64,000 bases of DNA from Leptospira harrisiae (GTDB lineage Bacteria > Spirochaetota > Leptospiria > Leptospirales > Leptospiraceae), in contig NZ_NPDX01000001.1 in the NCBI RefSeq assembly GCF_002811945.1, forward strand, positions 434,001 through 498,000. Direction: 5' to 3'. Positions 8,198-17,452 of this stretch are shown here, in pieces. The translations under genes were made by a program, and so were the position numbers. Below the pieces are notes generated by a model that saw only the letters and a program-made list of their open reading frames with translations, searched no databases and was not told the origin of the DNA. Each line of letters starts with the position of its first letter. The first letter of the stretch is position 1.

Positions 8198-10006
8198 ATG
8201 GGGTCAAATTTCGGTCTAAAAGACGTGTTTTCCATCCAGGGACCGCGATCGATTTATGTCTATTCGCTGCTCATCGGTCTGCTTTCTGGTTTTGGTGCTT
8301 ATGGATTCAACTGGGTCTTAACTTGGACGGAATCGTTTACCTTTGGAAGTTTGATGGGTTACGATCCAGGGATTCCAGCTGGTGATTTGCATTTCCATTC
8401 CATTGGAGCTGTGGGCCCAATTTCTCCTCTTTGGGTTGTTTTTTTACCTGCCATCGGTGGTCTTCTTGTTGGAATCATCACAAGTTTTTTCTGTCCTGAA
8501 GCCCAAGGTGGTGGAACTGATTCCCTAATCTATGCATTCCATTTCAATGAAGGAAAAATCCAAACCAAGGTTCCATTTTATAAAGCAGTAGCCACCATAC
8601 TTACGTTAGGTTCTGGTGGGTCTGGAGGAAAAGAAGGACCAACTGCACAAATTGGAGCAGGGTTTGGTTCTAGTTTGGCTGGATTTTTAGGCGCCGGTGC
8701 CAGAGCGCGAAGGACTTTGATGTTGGCCGGAACTGCTGGTGGACTTGGTGCCATTTTTCGTGCACCTCTCGGTGGAGCCATTACTGCAGTTGAGATGGTT
8801 TACCAAGAAGATATCGAAAGTGATTCTCTTGTTCCATGTATTTTATCTTCCGTTACCGCTTATTTGACTTATACAAGCATTGCAGGGAGTGGTTCAATAT
8901 TTTCTGTACAAGAGTATAGCCTTAACGATTACAGACACATTCCTTTATATATTTTACTTGGGCTTCTTTGTTATGCTGTTGGTTATTTTTTTGTAAAAGT
9001 ATATCATTTTGTACAAGATATCTTTTCAAAACTCCCATTGCCAAACTTCTTAAAACCAGCGTTTGGCGGATTGATTGTGGGATGTATTGCATTGTTATTT
9101 CCAGAAGTATTGGGTTCTGGGTTTGGACTCATCCAAAGGATGATCAATGGTGAAGTATTAGAGTCTACGAGTTTTGCTTTTTCTGGACCATTTTTTCTTT
9201 TGGCTGTAGCTTTGTTTAAAGTTTTTTCTACATCACTCACTGTTGGTTCCGGCAGTTCAGGAGGATTGCTTGGTCCTTCTTTCGCCATAGGTGGTATGTT
9301 AGGTGCATTTGTTGGATCGATGGCTCAAGTTGTATTTCCAGAATTAGGTATTGTCATTTTTCCTTTTCTTTTGGTGGGTATGGGATCTTTTTTTGCTGGT
9401 GTGGCAAGGGCTCCCATTGCGGGAATGATAATGGTTTGTGATATGATTGGAAGTTATGAACTTTTACCACCCCTGATGATTGTATCAGTGATCGCGGTGG
9501 TTTTATCACATAAATTTTCTATTTATCGAAATCAAATTAAAAACAGATTTTTGTCTCCATCTCATCATTGGGATATGAATCAGGATATTATGGATCGGAT
9601 TCGAATTACGGATCATTTTTCTGAATTTAGAAAGTATGCAATGGTTTCCGAAAATCTTTCTTTGACAGAATTACAATCCAATGCACCAGGTATCCAAGCC
9701 AGTGATTTTATTCTTATCGGAGCGGGAGAAGAATACAGAGGAATTGTCTCACTCCGAAAAAATAGAATCCTTCCAGAATTTGAAGCTGATTTAAAAAACT
9801 TGATTACTTGCGGAGAAATTGTGCAAGATGTTCCATCTGTTTGCACAAATGATACTTTAGGAAAAGCTCTACGTATTCTCTTAGAATATGATGTCGACAA
9901 ACTTGCGATTGTTGAAGATGGTAAATGTTTGGGTTATTTGCGTTACATTGATTTATTCAATGCTTATCAAAATGAAGTGAAAAATAAGCAGCGTAAGTCA
10001 GTATGA
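8198..10006 (+). CDS. ClC-type chloride transporter with C-terminal CBS pair
   Basis: A 602-residue ClC-family protein with about ten hydrophobic helices followed by two CBS domains (about residues 455-595). The gating glutamate is present (GSGGSGGKEGP, E146). E199 in AVEM lines up by eye with the internal proton glutamate of ClcA, and Tyr in GSYELL with the central tyrosine. This favours H+/Cl- exchange over a passive channel. The usual GSGIPE anion motif is replaced by GGGTDS. The stop overlaps the next gene's ATG (ATGA), starting a four-gene operon. Confidence 0.88.
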   Translation: MGSNFGLKDVFSIQGPRSIYVYSLLIGLLSGFGAYGFNWVLTWTESFTFGSLMGYDPGIPAGDLHFHSIGAVGPISPLWVVFLPAIGGLLVGIITSFFCPEAQGGGTDSLIYAFHFNEGKIQTKVPFYKAVATILTLGSGGSGGKEGPTAQIGAGFGSSLAGFLGAGARARRTLMLAGTAGGLGAIFRAPLGGAITAVEMVYQEDIESDSLVPCILSSVTAYLTYTSIAGSGSIFSVQEYSLNDYRHIPLYILLGLLCYAVGYFFVKVYHFVQDIFSKLPLPNFLKPAFGGLIVGCIALLFPEVLGSGFGLIQRMINGEVLESTSFAFSGPFFLLAVALFKVFSTSLTVGSGSSGGLLGPSFAIGGMLGAFVGSMAQVVFPELGIVIFPFLLVGMGSFFAGVARAPIAGMIMVCDMIGSYELLPPLMIVSVIAVVLSHKFSIYRNQIKNRFLSPSHHWDMNQDIMDRIRITDHFSEFRKYAMVSENLSLTELQSNAPGIQASDFILIGAGEEYRGIVSLRKNRILPEFEADLKNLITCGEIVQDVPSVCTNDTLGKALRILLEYDVDKLAIVEDGKCLGYLRYIDLFNAYQNEVKNKQRKSV

Positions 10007-10593
10007 GTTTTTCAAGTCATTTTATGAAAGTTCAATCCTTATTCATTTGTCAAATTGTTAGTCGTTTTTTATTGATCCTATTGTTTGGATCAATGACGTT
10101 TGTTGCCAATTGTTTTGGATCCAAACAAATCATTGAAAAAAAACCGGATTCCCATATCAAACCAATAGTCATTCCACCACAATATTTAAAACCAATTGTA
10201 GGCCGAGTGGAATGGGTAGAATTTCCCAATTGGAAACTCAAACTGAGGGCAAGAATTGACACGGGTGCAAAATCCTGTTCGATCCATGCGGTTAATATAG
10301 AAAAGATCACTGAAAATGGGGAAGAATTTGTAGTCTTTGAAACCTTTGTGGATGAAAAACCAGTAAAACTGAAAAGTCGATTTGTAAAAGAAGCAAAAGT
10401 TTCTAGCACTTCTGGGATTTCTGAAAAACGAATTATGATTCGTGAAGTTATGAAGATGGGTAAAATTAAAGAAGATGTCATCATCAATTTAAATGATAGA
10501 ACCAATCTGAATTACCCTATTCTGATTGGGCGAAATTTTCTTATGGGAAAATTCCTTGTTGATGTATCCTTGTCACACGCGTTAGGGGATTAG
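10003..10593 (+). CDS. Retropepsin-like aspartic protease, probable lipoprotein
   Basis: A 196-residue protein of the family annotated as putative ATP-dependent zinc protease (PF05618), now regarded as retropepsin-like. The hallmark RARIDTGAKSCSIHA carries the catalytic D-T-G at residues 86-88, and NYPILIGRNFL near the C-terminus is the second family motif. The N-terminus is a hydrophobic segment ending FVANC, a plausible lipobox that would place it in the periplasm or on a membrane. In other bacteria this family is commonly encoded beside an inactive transglutaminase/7TM protein and a RimK-like ligase, exactly as here. Confidence 0.87.
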   Translation: MSFSSHFMKVQSLFICQIVSRFLLILLFGSMTFVANCFGSKQIIEKKPDSHIKPIVIPPQYLKPIVGRVEWVEFPNWKLKLRARIDTGAKSCSIHAVNIEKITENGEEFVVFETFVDEKPVKLKSRFVKEAKVSSTSGISEKRIMIREVMKMGKIKEDVIINLNDRTNLNYPILIGRNFLMGKFLVDVSLSHALGD

Positions 10594-10594
10594 T

Positions 10595-12181
10595 TTGGAT
10601 CGTAAAACTTTTATAACTGTATCGATTTTGATTATTTTACCAATCATTTCGATTCTTTATAAATTGAATGTTGCAGACCTTTCCCTTTTGCCTGTGGAAG
10701 TTGATGACACTGTCAATTTGCAAGTTGTGATTCTTCCGAAAGAAAATGTTGCCGTATCAGAAGTAACTTTTCCTGTCCCCAAACAATTCATCCAAGCAAG
10801 AGTTTTAAAATCTAATACGAAAGTAGAGGATTTAGATTTTCGGATGCAAAAAAGACAATATGGACATTTGGGAATTTGGGAAGGAGAAGATTGGAATTCA
10901 TCGATTGGTTATTATGCAAAGATAAAAATTTTACCATACGCACATTCTCATCCAGAACCAGAAATTATTTCTGAAAATAAAAAACAACCAACCAAAGAGC
11001 CATATTACCTTTCTTTAAAAAACTTTTCGCCTGAAGAAATTCGTTTAGCAAAAAAATTATTTGAACAAATCCATCCTTATGACAAGGACAATGTTGCGGC
11101 AGCCAAACAAATTTATTATTTTATTTCAGAAGAAGTTATCAATACCACAAAAGAAATTACGCTTGCAGATACGATCCGGTTGAATAATGGAAATGCCTAT
11201 ACGCAGGCTATTTTATTTTCCTTACTTTGTCGTATGAAAGGAATCCAGGCTAGAACAGTTGCCGGTTTTGATTTGTCCAAACAAAACACAAAGGACAATA
11301 AAACCAAACTTAGTTTTTGGAATGAAATTCGAATTCATGGAAAATGGTATTTTGTATCAACATATAAAAACATATTCGCAGGAAATGTGAATGGATACCT
11401 TCCACTTTGGAAATCTGTAGAAGAGAAAAGATCACTTGGAGAGGAGCCAGCTACATTTCGTTATACTGCCTATATTACGAAATCAAATGTAAATCGATAT
11501 AACTTTAAAGAATATAGTGAGGAAGTTGCATCAAGTAATCGGTTTTTACGATATTATTCTTTGTATAGTTTGCCAACACCGTTACAGAATTTGTTTCGTT
11601 TGGTGATATTGATTCCCATTGGTGCTTTAGTCTTATCTGTAGCTAGGAATATGATTGGGATTCCTACTTTTGGAATTTTTACACCAATACTTCTCGCAAT
11701 GTTTTTTTATGAAACAAATCTCCTGTTTGGAATATGTTTTTTTCTTTTGATGATTGGGCTTGGTTTTTTCGAAAGGTATGCTTTGGATAAATACTATTTA
11801 TTAGCTGTACCAAGACTTTCGATTTTACTCACAATTACCGTAATTACTTTAATATTGTTTTCGGTACTTAATGAGGAGATTTCGTTTTTTAATCAAATGA
11901 GTGTGACATTATTTCCAATTGTCATCACAACAATTTTTGTCGAACGATTCTCGATAATGATCATTGAAGAAGGAATTTTGAACACTTTTGTGACTTTAGC
12001 TGGAACTCTACTCATTGCACTCATCAGTTATATGATTTTCTTTTTTGGTTCCTTACAAATTCTCTTTTTTACTCATCCCGAATTATTGTTTATAGTCATT
12101 GCCATCCAAATTCTTCTTGGGCAATACAAAGGGTATCGAGTTTCAGAGCTCTTTCGGTTTAAGGAAATTTTTAAACCATGA
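10595..12181 (+). CDS. Inactive transglutaminase fused to 7-TM domain
   Basis: A 528-residue membrane protein: one N-terminal helix (6-24), an extracytoplasmic transglutaminase-fold domain (about 35-300) and seven helices (about 335-515). The fold is recognisable from LLCRMKGIQARTVAGFDL, but the three catalytic positions look replaced (NGNAYTQA where Cys is expected; SFWNEI where HxW is expected), as in the PF14400/PF14402 family. A pseudo-enzyme that binds peptide is likely. It starts with TTG one base after the protease stop, with GGGGA in the preceding codons as ribosome site, and overlaps the ligase gene. Confidence 0.88.
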   Translation: MDRKTFITVSILIILPIISILYKLNVADLSLLPVEVDDTVNLQVVILPKENVAVSEVTFPVPKQFIQARVLKSNTKVEDLDFRMQKRQYGHLGIWEGEDWNSSIGYYAKIKILPYAHSHPEPEIISENKKQPTKEPYYLSLKNFSPEEIRLAKKLFEQIHPYDKDNVAAAKQIYYFISEEVINTTKEITLADTIRLNNGNAYTQAILFSLLCRMKGIQARTVAGFDLSKQNTKDNKTKLSFWNEIRIHGKWYFVSTYKNIFAGNVNGYLPLWKSVEEKRSLGEEPATFRYTAYITKSNVNRYNFKEYSEEVASSNRFLRYYSLYSLPTPLQNLFRLVILIPIGALVLSVARNMIGIPTFGIFTPILLAMFFYETNLLFGICFFLLMIGLGFFERYALDKYYLLAVPRLSILLTITVITLILFSVLNEEISFFNQMSVTLFPIVITTIFVERFSIMIIEEGILNTFVTLAGTLLIALISYMIFFFGSLQILFFTHPELLFIVIAIQILLGQYKGYRVSELFRFKEIFKP

Positions 12182-13128
12182 TTTCTCTTTTCAAAAAATT
12201 TGATGAAGAGGGAATTCTCGGAATCAATCGAAGGATTGGCGAATACATTTTACCTTTCAATCCAAGAGAATATTATCCCTTAGTGGATGATAAATGGAAA
12301 ACGGCTGAACTAGCTAGGCAGTTTCATGTTCCTATGCCTCACCATTATGGAGTTGTCGATGCATTTGGTGGAATTCGCGACACTCGCGAACTTATCCAGA
12401 ATCAACCAGGATTTGTGGTGAAACCAGCGAACGGCGGTATGGGGAATGGAATCCTTGTAATTACTGGTGATTCGGAGTCTCCTAATGGACCTACGCTTTA
12501 TCACAAAGTAGATGGAAAAAAAATTACAGAAAAAGAATTACAACATCATATCTCAGGAATTTTATCGGGATTGTATTCTTTAGATGGAAACTCCGATTCT
12601 TGTATTTTACAAGAGAGGTTGGAATGCCATTCCTTCTTTCGTGAGATTTCCTTTCGTGGGATTCCTGACATTCGTGTGATTGTATTTTTGGGTTATCCTG
12701 TAATGGCTATGTTACGTTTGCCCACTAAGGAATCGGGTGGAAGGGCAAATCTCCATCAGGGCGCACTTGGTGTGGGAGTAGATTTACAAACAGGAATCCT
12801 TACCCATTCAGTTTGTAATGACAAAATAATCCATCTTCATCCAGACACAAAACAAGAGTTAAGCGGAAGGAAGATTCCTCATTGGGAAACTATTTTGGAA
12901 ATGGCATCTCGGTGTTACGATATGTCCGGACTTGGATATTTGGGTGTGGATATTGTCCTGGATGAATTAAGAGGGCCATTGCTTTTGGAAATGAATGCAA
13001 GGCCAGGACTTGGAATCCAAATTGCGAATCGGATGGGATTACGAGATCGTTTGCAGCTAGTGGAGAGAATCAAGAATTCGGCGGATGGTCCTAAGACAAG
13101 AGTCCACCGAATGTTTCAAGAGTTGTAA
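12178..13128 (+). CDS. RimK-like ATP-grasp alpha-L-glutamate ligase homologue
   Basis: A 316-residue ATP-grasp amidoligase. Motifs seen are the ATP-binding lysine/glycine loop (FVVKPANGGMGNG), the adenine-side strand (CILQERL), PDIRVIVF, the long substrate-side loop rich in Gly (ESGGRANLHQGALGVGVD) and the metal-binding LLEMNARPGLG. The family (RimK-related ligases found with inactive transglutaminases) is predicted to form peptide bonds with an amino acid such as glutamate, on an unknown acceptor. It overlaps the 7-TM gene by four bases and is the last gene of the operon. Confidence 0.9.
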   Translation: MISLFKKFDEEGILGINRRIGEYILPFNPREYYPLVDDKWKTAELARQFHVPMPHHYGVVDAFGGIRDTRELIQNQPGFVVKPANGGMGNGILVITGDSESPNGPTLYHKVDGKKITEKELQHHISGILSGLYSLDGNSDSCILQERLECHSFFREISFRGIPDIRVIVFLGYPVMAMLRLPTKESGGRANLHQGALGVGVDLQTGILTHSVCNDKIIHLHPDTKQELSGRKIPHWETILEMASRCYDMSGLGYLGVDIVLDELRGPLLLEMNARPGLGIQIANRMGLRDRLQLVERIKNSADGPKTRVHRMFQEL

Positions 13129-13134
13129 ATAGAG

Positions 13135-13149
13135 GCTTAAACTTTAAGC
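13135..13149 (+). terminator. Possible short intrinsic terminator
   Basis: GCTTAAA-C-TTTAAGC is a seven-base inverted repeat just after the ligase stop, followed by GTTTTGTTTTG. The stem is AT-rich and the loop minimal, so it is weak. It overlaps the end of the convergent membrane-protein gene. Confidence 0.3.
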
Positions 13150-13656
13150 GTTTTGTTTTGTCGTAACAAATACAGTGCGATTGAGAAAGGCCATCGATCC
13201 AAATAGGATTCCTGAATAAACTAAATCACCAACAATAGAGTTTTGGAAAAAAGGAATGGCGAGTGTAAAACAAGTCACAAGACCAGAAACATCTAAAGTA
13301 TACATCCCACTTGTTGCCCAAACCGCAAGGTTAGTGAGCACAAAGAAAACAATCGATCCAACCACAGTAAACCCAAAGGATTTTGTAAGCGAACTTCCGA
13401 TTTGTTTTCCAAAGAGTACTGCGAGAATCATAAATCCATATACCACTGGCATTAGGTCATGAAACCCGATGAAATAATCAGAAACAAACATTGCCAAAAT
13501 AGGAACTAAAAGAGCAATTCGTCTGTCTGCCAAATAAGCACCCGAAAACAAAGAAACGGCCAAAATGGGCGTAAAATTCGGTGGGTGAGGTAGGATACGG
13601 CTGATGACAGTAGCGATCACCATAAGGATGGCAACGGAGACACGAGATTGGAACAT
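13144..13656 (-). CDS. DUF6580-family membrane protein
   Basis: A 170-residue polytopic protein with five or six hydrophobic helices. The N-terminal ILPHPPNFTPILAVSLFSGAY motif and the LVPILAMFVSDYFIGFH segment match the DUF6580 family, small membrane proteins reminiscent of the substrate-binding S components of ECF vitamin transporters. No ligand is known and no ECF module is nearby. It is a single gene on the minus strand, divergent from mazG. Confidence 0.78.
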   Translation of the reverse strand: MFQSRVSVAILMVIATVISRILPHPPNFTPILAVSLFSGAYLADRRIALLVPILAMFVSDYFIGFHDLMPVVYGFMILAVLFGKQIGSSLTKSFGFTVVGSIVFFVLTNLAVWATSGMYTLDVSGLVTCFTLAIPFFQNSIVGDLVYSGILFGSMAFLNRTVFVTTKQNA

Positions 13657-13739
13657 AGGGATAGACTCGTAAAGGGGGGGGGCTTTCGCAAGATAAAATT
13701 TCCGTTTGCTTCCCGCAAGGTTCGGGAAAAATACAATCA

Positions 13740-14603
13740 GTGAACCCTCCTAATTTTGATTCACCCTTGGAAAACTTACTGGCTCTGACAGCGGATCTAC
13801 GCAGCCCTGATGGCTGTCCTTGGGATAAAGAACAGACCCACCTTTCCGTCATTCCGCACTTGCTCGAAGAAACCTACGAAGTCGTTGATACGATTGAAAG
13901 GGGAGACGACAACCACCTAAAAGAAGAATTAGGTGACTTACTGTTTCAGATTACCTTTCATAGCCAAATGGCAAAAGAAAGGGGAGCCTTCGGATTTCAG
14001 GACGTTGCCAACGATGTATTTCAAAAATTGGTTTTTCGCCACCCGCATGTTTACGGAGATACCGCAGGAATCCATTCGGGTGAGCAGGTTCTTACGCAGT
14101 GGGATCAGTTAAAACTAAAACAAAAGGAATCGAAAGGGAAAACCGATTCAGACAAAAGTATTCTTGCAGGGATTCCAAAAGCTCTTCCGGCCATCCAACG
14201 TTCCGAAAAAATCCAGAGTAAGGTTACGAAACAAGGATTTGATTGGCCAACAGTCTCTGGAGTATTTGAGAAATTCCAAGAAGAAATAGGGGAACTAGCT
14301 ACAGAACTAAGAACCAAAGGTTCCCTAAATTTAAAAAAATTACCTTATGACGAACGCATCGAAGATGAGTTAGGTGATCTTTTCTTTTTACTCGTCAATT
14401 TATCTCGTAAACTCTCTATTGATCCTGAAACCTGCCTTCGTCGAGCGAACGAAAAATTTGAAACTCGGTTTCGTGTCGTGGAGGGTTTCATAGAAGAAAC
14501 TGGGAAAACTTTAAAAGATTATTCTCTAGAGGAATTGGACCAGTTTTGGGACAAAGCGAAGTTAAGATTAAAAGAAGAAACAAACAAAAAAGAATCCAAC
14601 TGA
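13740..14603 (+). CDS. mazG: Nucleoside triphosphate pyrophosphohydrolase MazG
   Basis: A 287-residue MazG that hydrolyses (d)NTPs to the monophosphate and pyrophosphate, a house-cleaning role. Both tandem MazG domains are present: the N-terminal one has CPWDKEQTH, then EETYEVVD and EELGDLLFQ; the C-terminal one has EEIGELATE and DELGDLFFLLVNL. These acidic residues bind Mg2+. Length is as usual for the long form. The start is GTG at 13740, giving NPPNFDSPLENLLALTADLR; no in-frame ATG lies nearby. Confidence 0.93.
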   Translation: MNPPNFDSPLENLLALTADLRSPDGCPWDKEQTHLSVIPHLLEETYEVVDTIERGDDNHLKEELGDLLFQITFHSQMAKERGAFGFQDVANDVFQKLVFRHPHVYGDTAGIHSGEQVLTQWDQLKLKQKESKGKTDSDKSILAGIPKALPAIQRSEKIQSKVTKQGFDWPTVSGVFEKFQEEIGELATELRTKGSLNLKKLPYDERIEDELGDLFFLLVNLSRKLSIDPETCLRRANEKFETRFRVVEGFIEETGKTLKDYSLEELDQFWDKAKLRLKEETNKKESN

Positions 14604-14660
14604 TGGTTTAACAAATCATCTTTTAGAATAAAACTAGATCGGAAATATAAAAAACTAACT

Positions 14661-15074
14661 ATGAACTCTCTCGACTTTAACGATTTGCCATTTTTAAAAG
14701 AAGAATCCCTTCGTGTGTTTCATTGGTTACTAAATGAATTCCCAAAAATCGAAATTCCGAATAGTCCAACTTTAAATGAAAAGGACAACCAATCCAATGA
14801 ACCCATTGAGTTCCCAATTCGTTGGACTATAGAACAATTTGGTCAAAGATTTGAATGGGTGGTTTCGGATATGGGATCCGTAACACTTAGGTTAGGTGGA
14901 TTGGAAGGGAACCGAAGGAATCCGGCTCCCATTTTTTATTTAAGTCTCAGAAAATCAAAAGAGGGAAAGTTCCATTGGACAGATCCAGAAGGAAATCCAG
15001 TTCCTTTCCCAGATTCATCCATTCTTGTGGAAATCCAAAACCGAGTTCATTTGTATATTGATTCGGTTTCTTAA
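14661..15074 (+). CDS. Hypothetical protein
   Basis: A 137-residue soluble protein with no signal peptide and no recognised domain. It has an acidic N-terminal half and several strands in the C-terminal half (FPIRWTIEQFGQRFEWVVSD; NPAPIFYLSLRK). It lies 57 bases after mazG on the same strand. The codon usage looks like that of its neighbours and the open frame has a sensible start, so it is probably real, perhaps restricted to the genus. Confidence 0.6.
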   Translation: MNSLDFNDLPFLKEESLRVFHWLLNEFPKIEIPNSPTLNEKDNQSNEPIEFPIRWTIEQFGQRFEWVVSDMGSVTLRLGGLEGNRRNPAPIFYLSLRKSKEGKFHWTDPEGNPVPFPDSSILVEIQNRVHLYIDSVS

Positions 15075-15143
15075 ATGGAAGAATGAAAGGCCAAAAGATT
15101 GATGAAAGTATGTATTTCGAAAATCTTTCTTTAGGGAATTTAA

Positions 15144-16202
15144 TTAAGATTCCTTAGCTTCGATTCCTACTTTCTTTTCAATGTTTTCAATTCGTTTGAG
15201 CCATTTGTTTAGGTTCACAATGTTTTTGATGTTTACTCGATACTTTTGAAATTCAGGGAAGGTAAGACCCAAGTCCCAACCCACATAAACATCTTTCGTT
15301 TTTGGGGATGTACGAAGGCTTGATCCACCAGCAATGATGGTTCCATCTACAAGCGTTAAGTGGTCACTGATCGCACACGCACCACCGATGATTACATGAT
15401 TTCCGAGTGTCACACTGCCTGCAAGACCGGATTGACCAGCGATAATCACATGATCTCCTACTTTACAGTTGTGAGCAATGTGAACCATATTATCAAATTT
15501 ACATCCGTTTCCAATCGTTGTGTCTGTTAAAGCGCCACGGTCGATGGTACAGTTACTTCCAACTTCTACATCGTCACCAATCACAACCCGACCTACTTGT
15601 GGGATTTTGTTGTGTTTGCCATCAGCAAAAACAAATCCAAATCCATCTCCACCAAAACTAGAATTTCCAAATACAATGAATCGTTTTCCTACAATGGTAT
15701 CATCAAAGAAGACACAGTTTTTTCCAATCCTTGCACCATCTCCAATATGAACATTGTCTCCAATTTTGACTCCATCTTCGATGATGCAGTCATTTCCTAT
15801 GATTGAGTTTTTTCCTATGGTTACAAAATGTCCGATATCGGTATTTGTTCCTATTTTTGCAGTAGGATCGATGGCAACTTGCGCACTATGTTTTCCTGTG
15901 GGTTGTTTTTCCGGAAAAAAGTGGCGAATGATTTTTGCAGTCGCTAGTTCCACTTTAGGAACAATGATTAAAGCTTTTTCTGTTAACGAATCAACAATAT
16001 CAGAAGATACAATGAGTACGAGAGCTTTGGAGGTTTTGGCATCATTGACAAATGTTTTGGAAGCTACAAAAGAAATATCGTTTGTAGTAGCTAAAGAAAG
16101 AGAACTGAGTCCAGTAAAAGAAACAGAAAGAATCTTATCTGTATTTTGAAACTTTGCTTCTGGGAGTAATGACTGGAGAGTAGATAGATTGAGTTGGTTC
16201 AT
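15144..16202 (-). CDS. lpxD: UDP-3-O-acylglucosamine N-acyltransferase (LpxD)
   Basis: LpxD adds the second 3-hydroxyacyl chain, from acyl-ACP, to the sugar 2-amine in lipid A synthesis. The N-terminal uridine-binding domain (about 1-100) is followed by left-handed beta-helix hexapeptide repeats (about 105-310; for example [14 protein letters not shown] and [17 protein letters not shown], which carries the catalytic-region His). A C-terminal helix ends the protein. Its 352-residue length is normal. It is not next to lpxA, fabZ or lpxB here. Confidence 0.93.
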   Translation of the reverse strand: MNQLNLSTLQSLLPEAKFQNTDKILSVSFTGLSSLSLATTNDISFVASKTFVNDAKTSKALVLIVSSDIVDSLTEKALIIVPKVELATAKIIRHFFPEKQPTGKHSAQVAIDPTAKIGTNTDIGHFVTIGKNSIIGNDCIIEDGVKIGDNVHIGDGARIGKNCVFFDDTIVGKRFIVFGNSSFGGDGFGFVFADGKHNKIPQVGRVVIGDDVEVGSNCTIDRGALTDTTIGNGCKFDNMVHIAHNCKVGDHVIIAGQSGLAGSVTLGNHVIIGGACAISDHLTLVDGTIIAGGSSLRTSPKTKDVYVGWDLGLTFPEFQKYRVNIKNIVNLNKWLKRIENIEKKVGIEAKES

Positions 16203-16293
16203 CTCCGATTCCTTATCGTTGGTTTAAGACAAGGAATCAGAGAGGTCAAAGTTTGGCTAACACTATTAGATAGTCTTAGTCACGATTTTTCTA

Positions 16294-16731
16294 TTATCCT
16301 TCGATTTTATGAGCAAAGATATCATCTAAAGAGAACGAACCAGCGCCTTTGATGATTAATGGAAGAGCAATGCCTACAGCAAGAATGTGGTATTCGTAAC
16401 CATAACCGTTATTGTTTACAAAGAAACCATTTGGCAAGTGAACGAGCACTGCTGCCACAACCATAGTTACAGCAATTCCAAACGCTGCAACGCGAGTGAA
16501 GAGTCCAAGGATAAGACCAATCGCTCCAAAAAATTCTGCAATGATAGCGAGAAGACCAAAGAAGTAAGGGATCCCTAAACTTGAGAAAAATCCCATCGTT
16601 CCTTCGAATCCGTATCCACCGAATGCACCTAAAACTTTTTGAGCTCCGTGTGGGAAAATGGCGATACCAAGTACGACACGAAGAATCGTGAGTGTGATGT
16701 CTTTGTTTGTTGCGAGTAGTTTATAAAACAT
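16294..16731 (-). CDS. DoxX-family membrane protein
   Basis: A 145-residue four-helix protein of the DoxX family. It shows the family start LRVVLGIAIFPHGAQKVLG, then FFGLLAIIAEFFGAIGLILGLFTRVAAFGIAVTMVVA. DoxX relatives act with thiol/oxidative-stress enzymes or as subunits of membrane oxidoreductases, but the role of this copy is not established. It appears to be monocistronic. A palindromic site lies 17-40 bases upstream of its ATG and probably controls it. Confidence 0.87.
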   Translation of the reverse strand: MFYKLLATNKDITLTILRVVLGIAIFPHGAQKVLGAFGGYGFEGTMGFFSSLGIPYFFGLLAIIAEFFGAIGLILGLFTRVAAFGIAVTMVVAAVLVHLPNGFFVNNNGYGYEYHILAVGIALPLIIKGAGSFSLDDIFAHKIEG

Positions 16732-16747
16732 ATAACCTCTTATTGCT

Positions 16748-16771
16748 AAATAGTTTAATATCGAACTATTT
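16748..16771. promoter_or_regulatory. Inverted repeat, candidate operator of doxX
   Basis: AAATAGTT-N8-AACTATTT is a perfect 8-bp inverted repeat immediately upstream of the DoxX gene. The arm and spacer composition (TTnnnATATnnnAA core) resembles sites bound by MarR/HxlR-type dimeric regulators, which often control doxX genes. No such regulator gene is adjacent, so the assignment is inference from the palindrome and its position. Confidence 0.5.
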
Positions 16772-16810
16772 GATGATGACCAAACCCGTCAATCCAAATT
16801 TTAAAAAATT

Positions 16811-17452
16811 TTAAGGTTTTTCATAAACGAGGAAGATTTCGTTTCCCTTGGCAAAATGGTCTTTGAGTGTCCAACGGTTCTGGTCAAATCCTGGAAGTTC
16901 GGAATTGCGGTCAGCGATCCCCGGGAGGCCAGTTTTACCGATCACGAAGGGTACAATGGTCAAATAAATTCGGTCCACAAGGTCTGCTTCCAAAAAGGAA
17001 AAATTGAGTTTGGGGCCACCTTCCAAAATGACGTTTTTGTATCCTTTGCGTTTTAGAATCCCCGTTACTTTTTTAGGATCAATGTCATCGGAATCCAAAG
17101 CAAAGATTTCGGCTTTGTTCTCCAGGCTTGTTTTGATTTCTTTCAAGTTGGATTTGGTACAAATAATTAAAGGAATATGGTCAGATTCTTCAAAGACATG
17201 TTTGTCAGGAGGAAGAGTTCCTTTGCGGACCAAAATAACTGGTCTTGGATTTAAAGCATTGGGAACGGCACGAATTTTGACAATAGGGTTGTCGTTTAAT
17301 ATAGAGTTTTTACCTACAAGGATCGCATCTGATTGTGAACGGTAGACATCCATCTGGGTTTTGTCCTCACTGGATGTGAGACCATACCAACGACCATCCG
17401 GTCGAACGACCTTTCCGTCCAAGGTCATGGCCATATTAATCGAGAGTTTCAT
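16811..17452 (-). CDS. RibD C-terminal domain reductase (DHFR-like fold)
   Basis: A 213-residue protein comprising only the RibD_C reductase domain. Seen are SINMAMTLDGKV at the start, the substrate strand SDAILVGKNSILNDNP, and the NADPH-binding ILEGGPKLNFSFLEADLVDRIYL. It lacks the N-terminal deaminase of bifunctional RibD. In riboflavin synthesis this fold reduces the ribosylamino-pyrimidine; stand-alone copies may do that or reduce another substrate. Its start overlaps the stop of the [2Fe-2S] protein gene by four bases, so the two are translationally coupled. Confidence 0.85.
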   Translation of the reverse strand: MKLSINMAMTLDGKVVRPDGRWYGLTSSEDKTQMDVYRSQSDAILVGKNSILNDNPIVKIRAVPNALNPRPVILVRKGTLPPDKHVFEESDHIPLIICTKSNLKEIKTSLENKAEIFALDSDDIDPKKVTGILKRKGYKNVILEGGPKLNFSFLEADLVDRIYLTIVPFVIGKTGLPGIADRNSELPGFDQNRWTLKDHFAKGNEIFLVYEKP

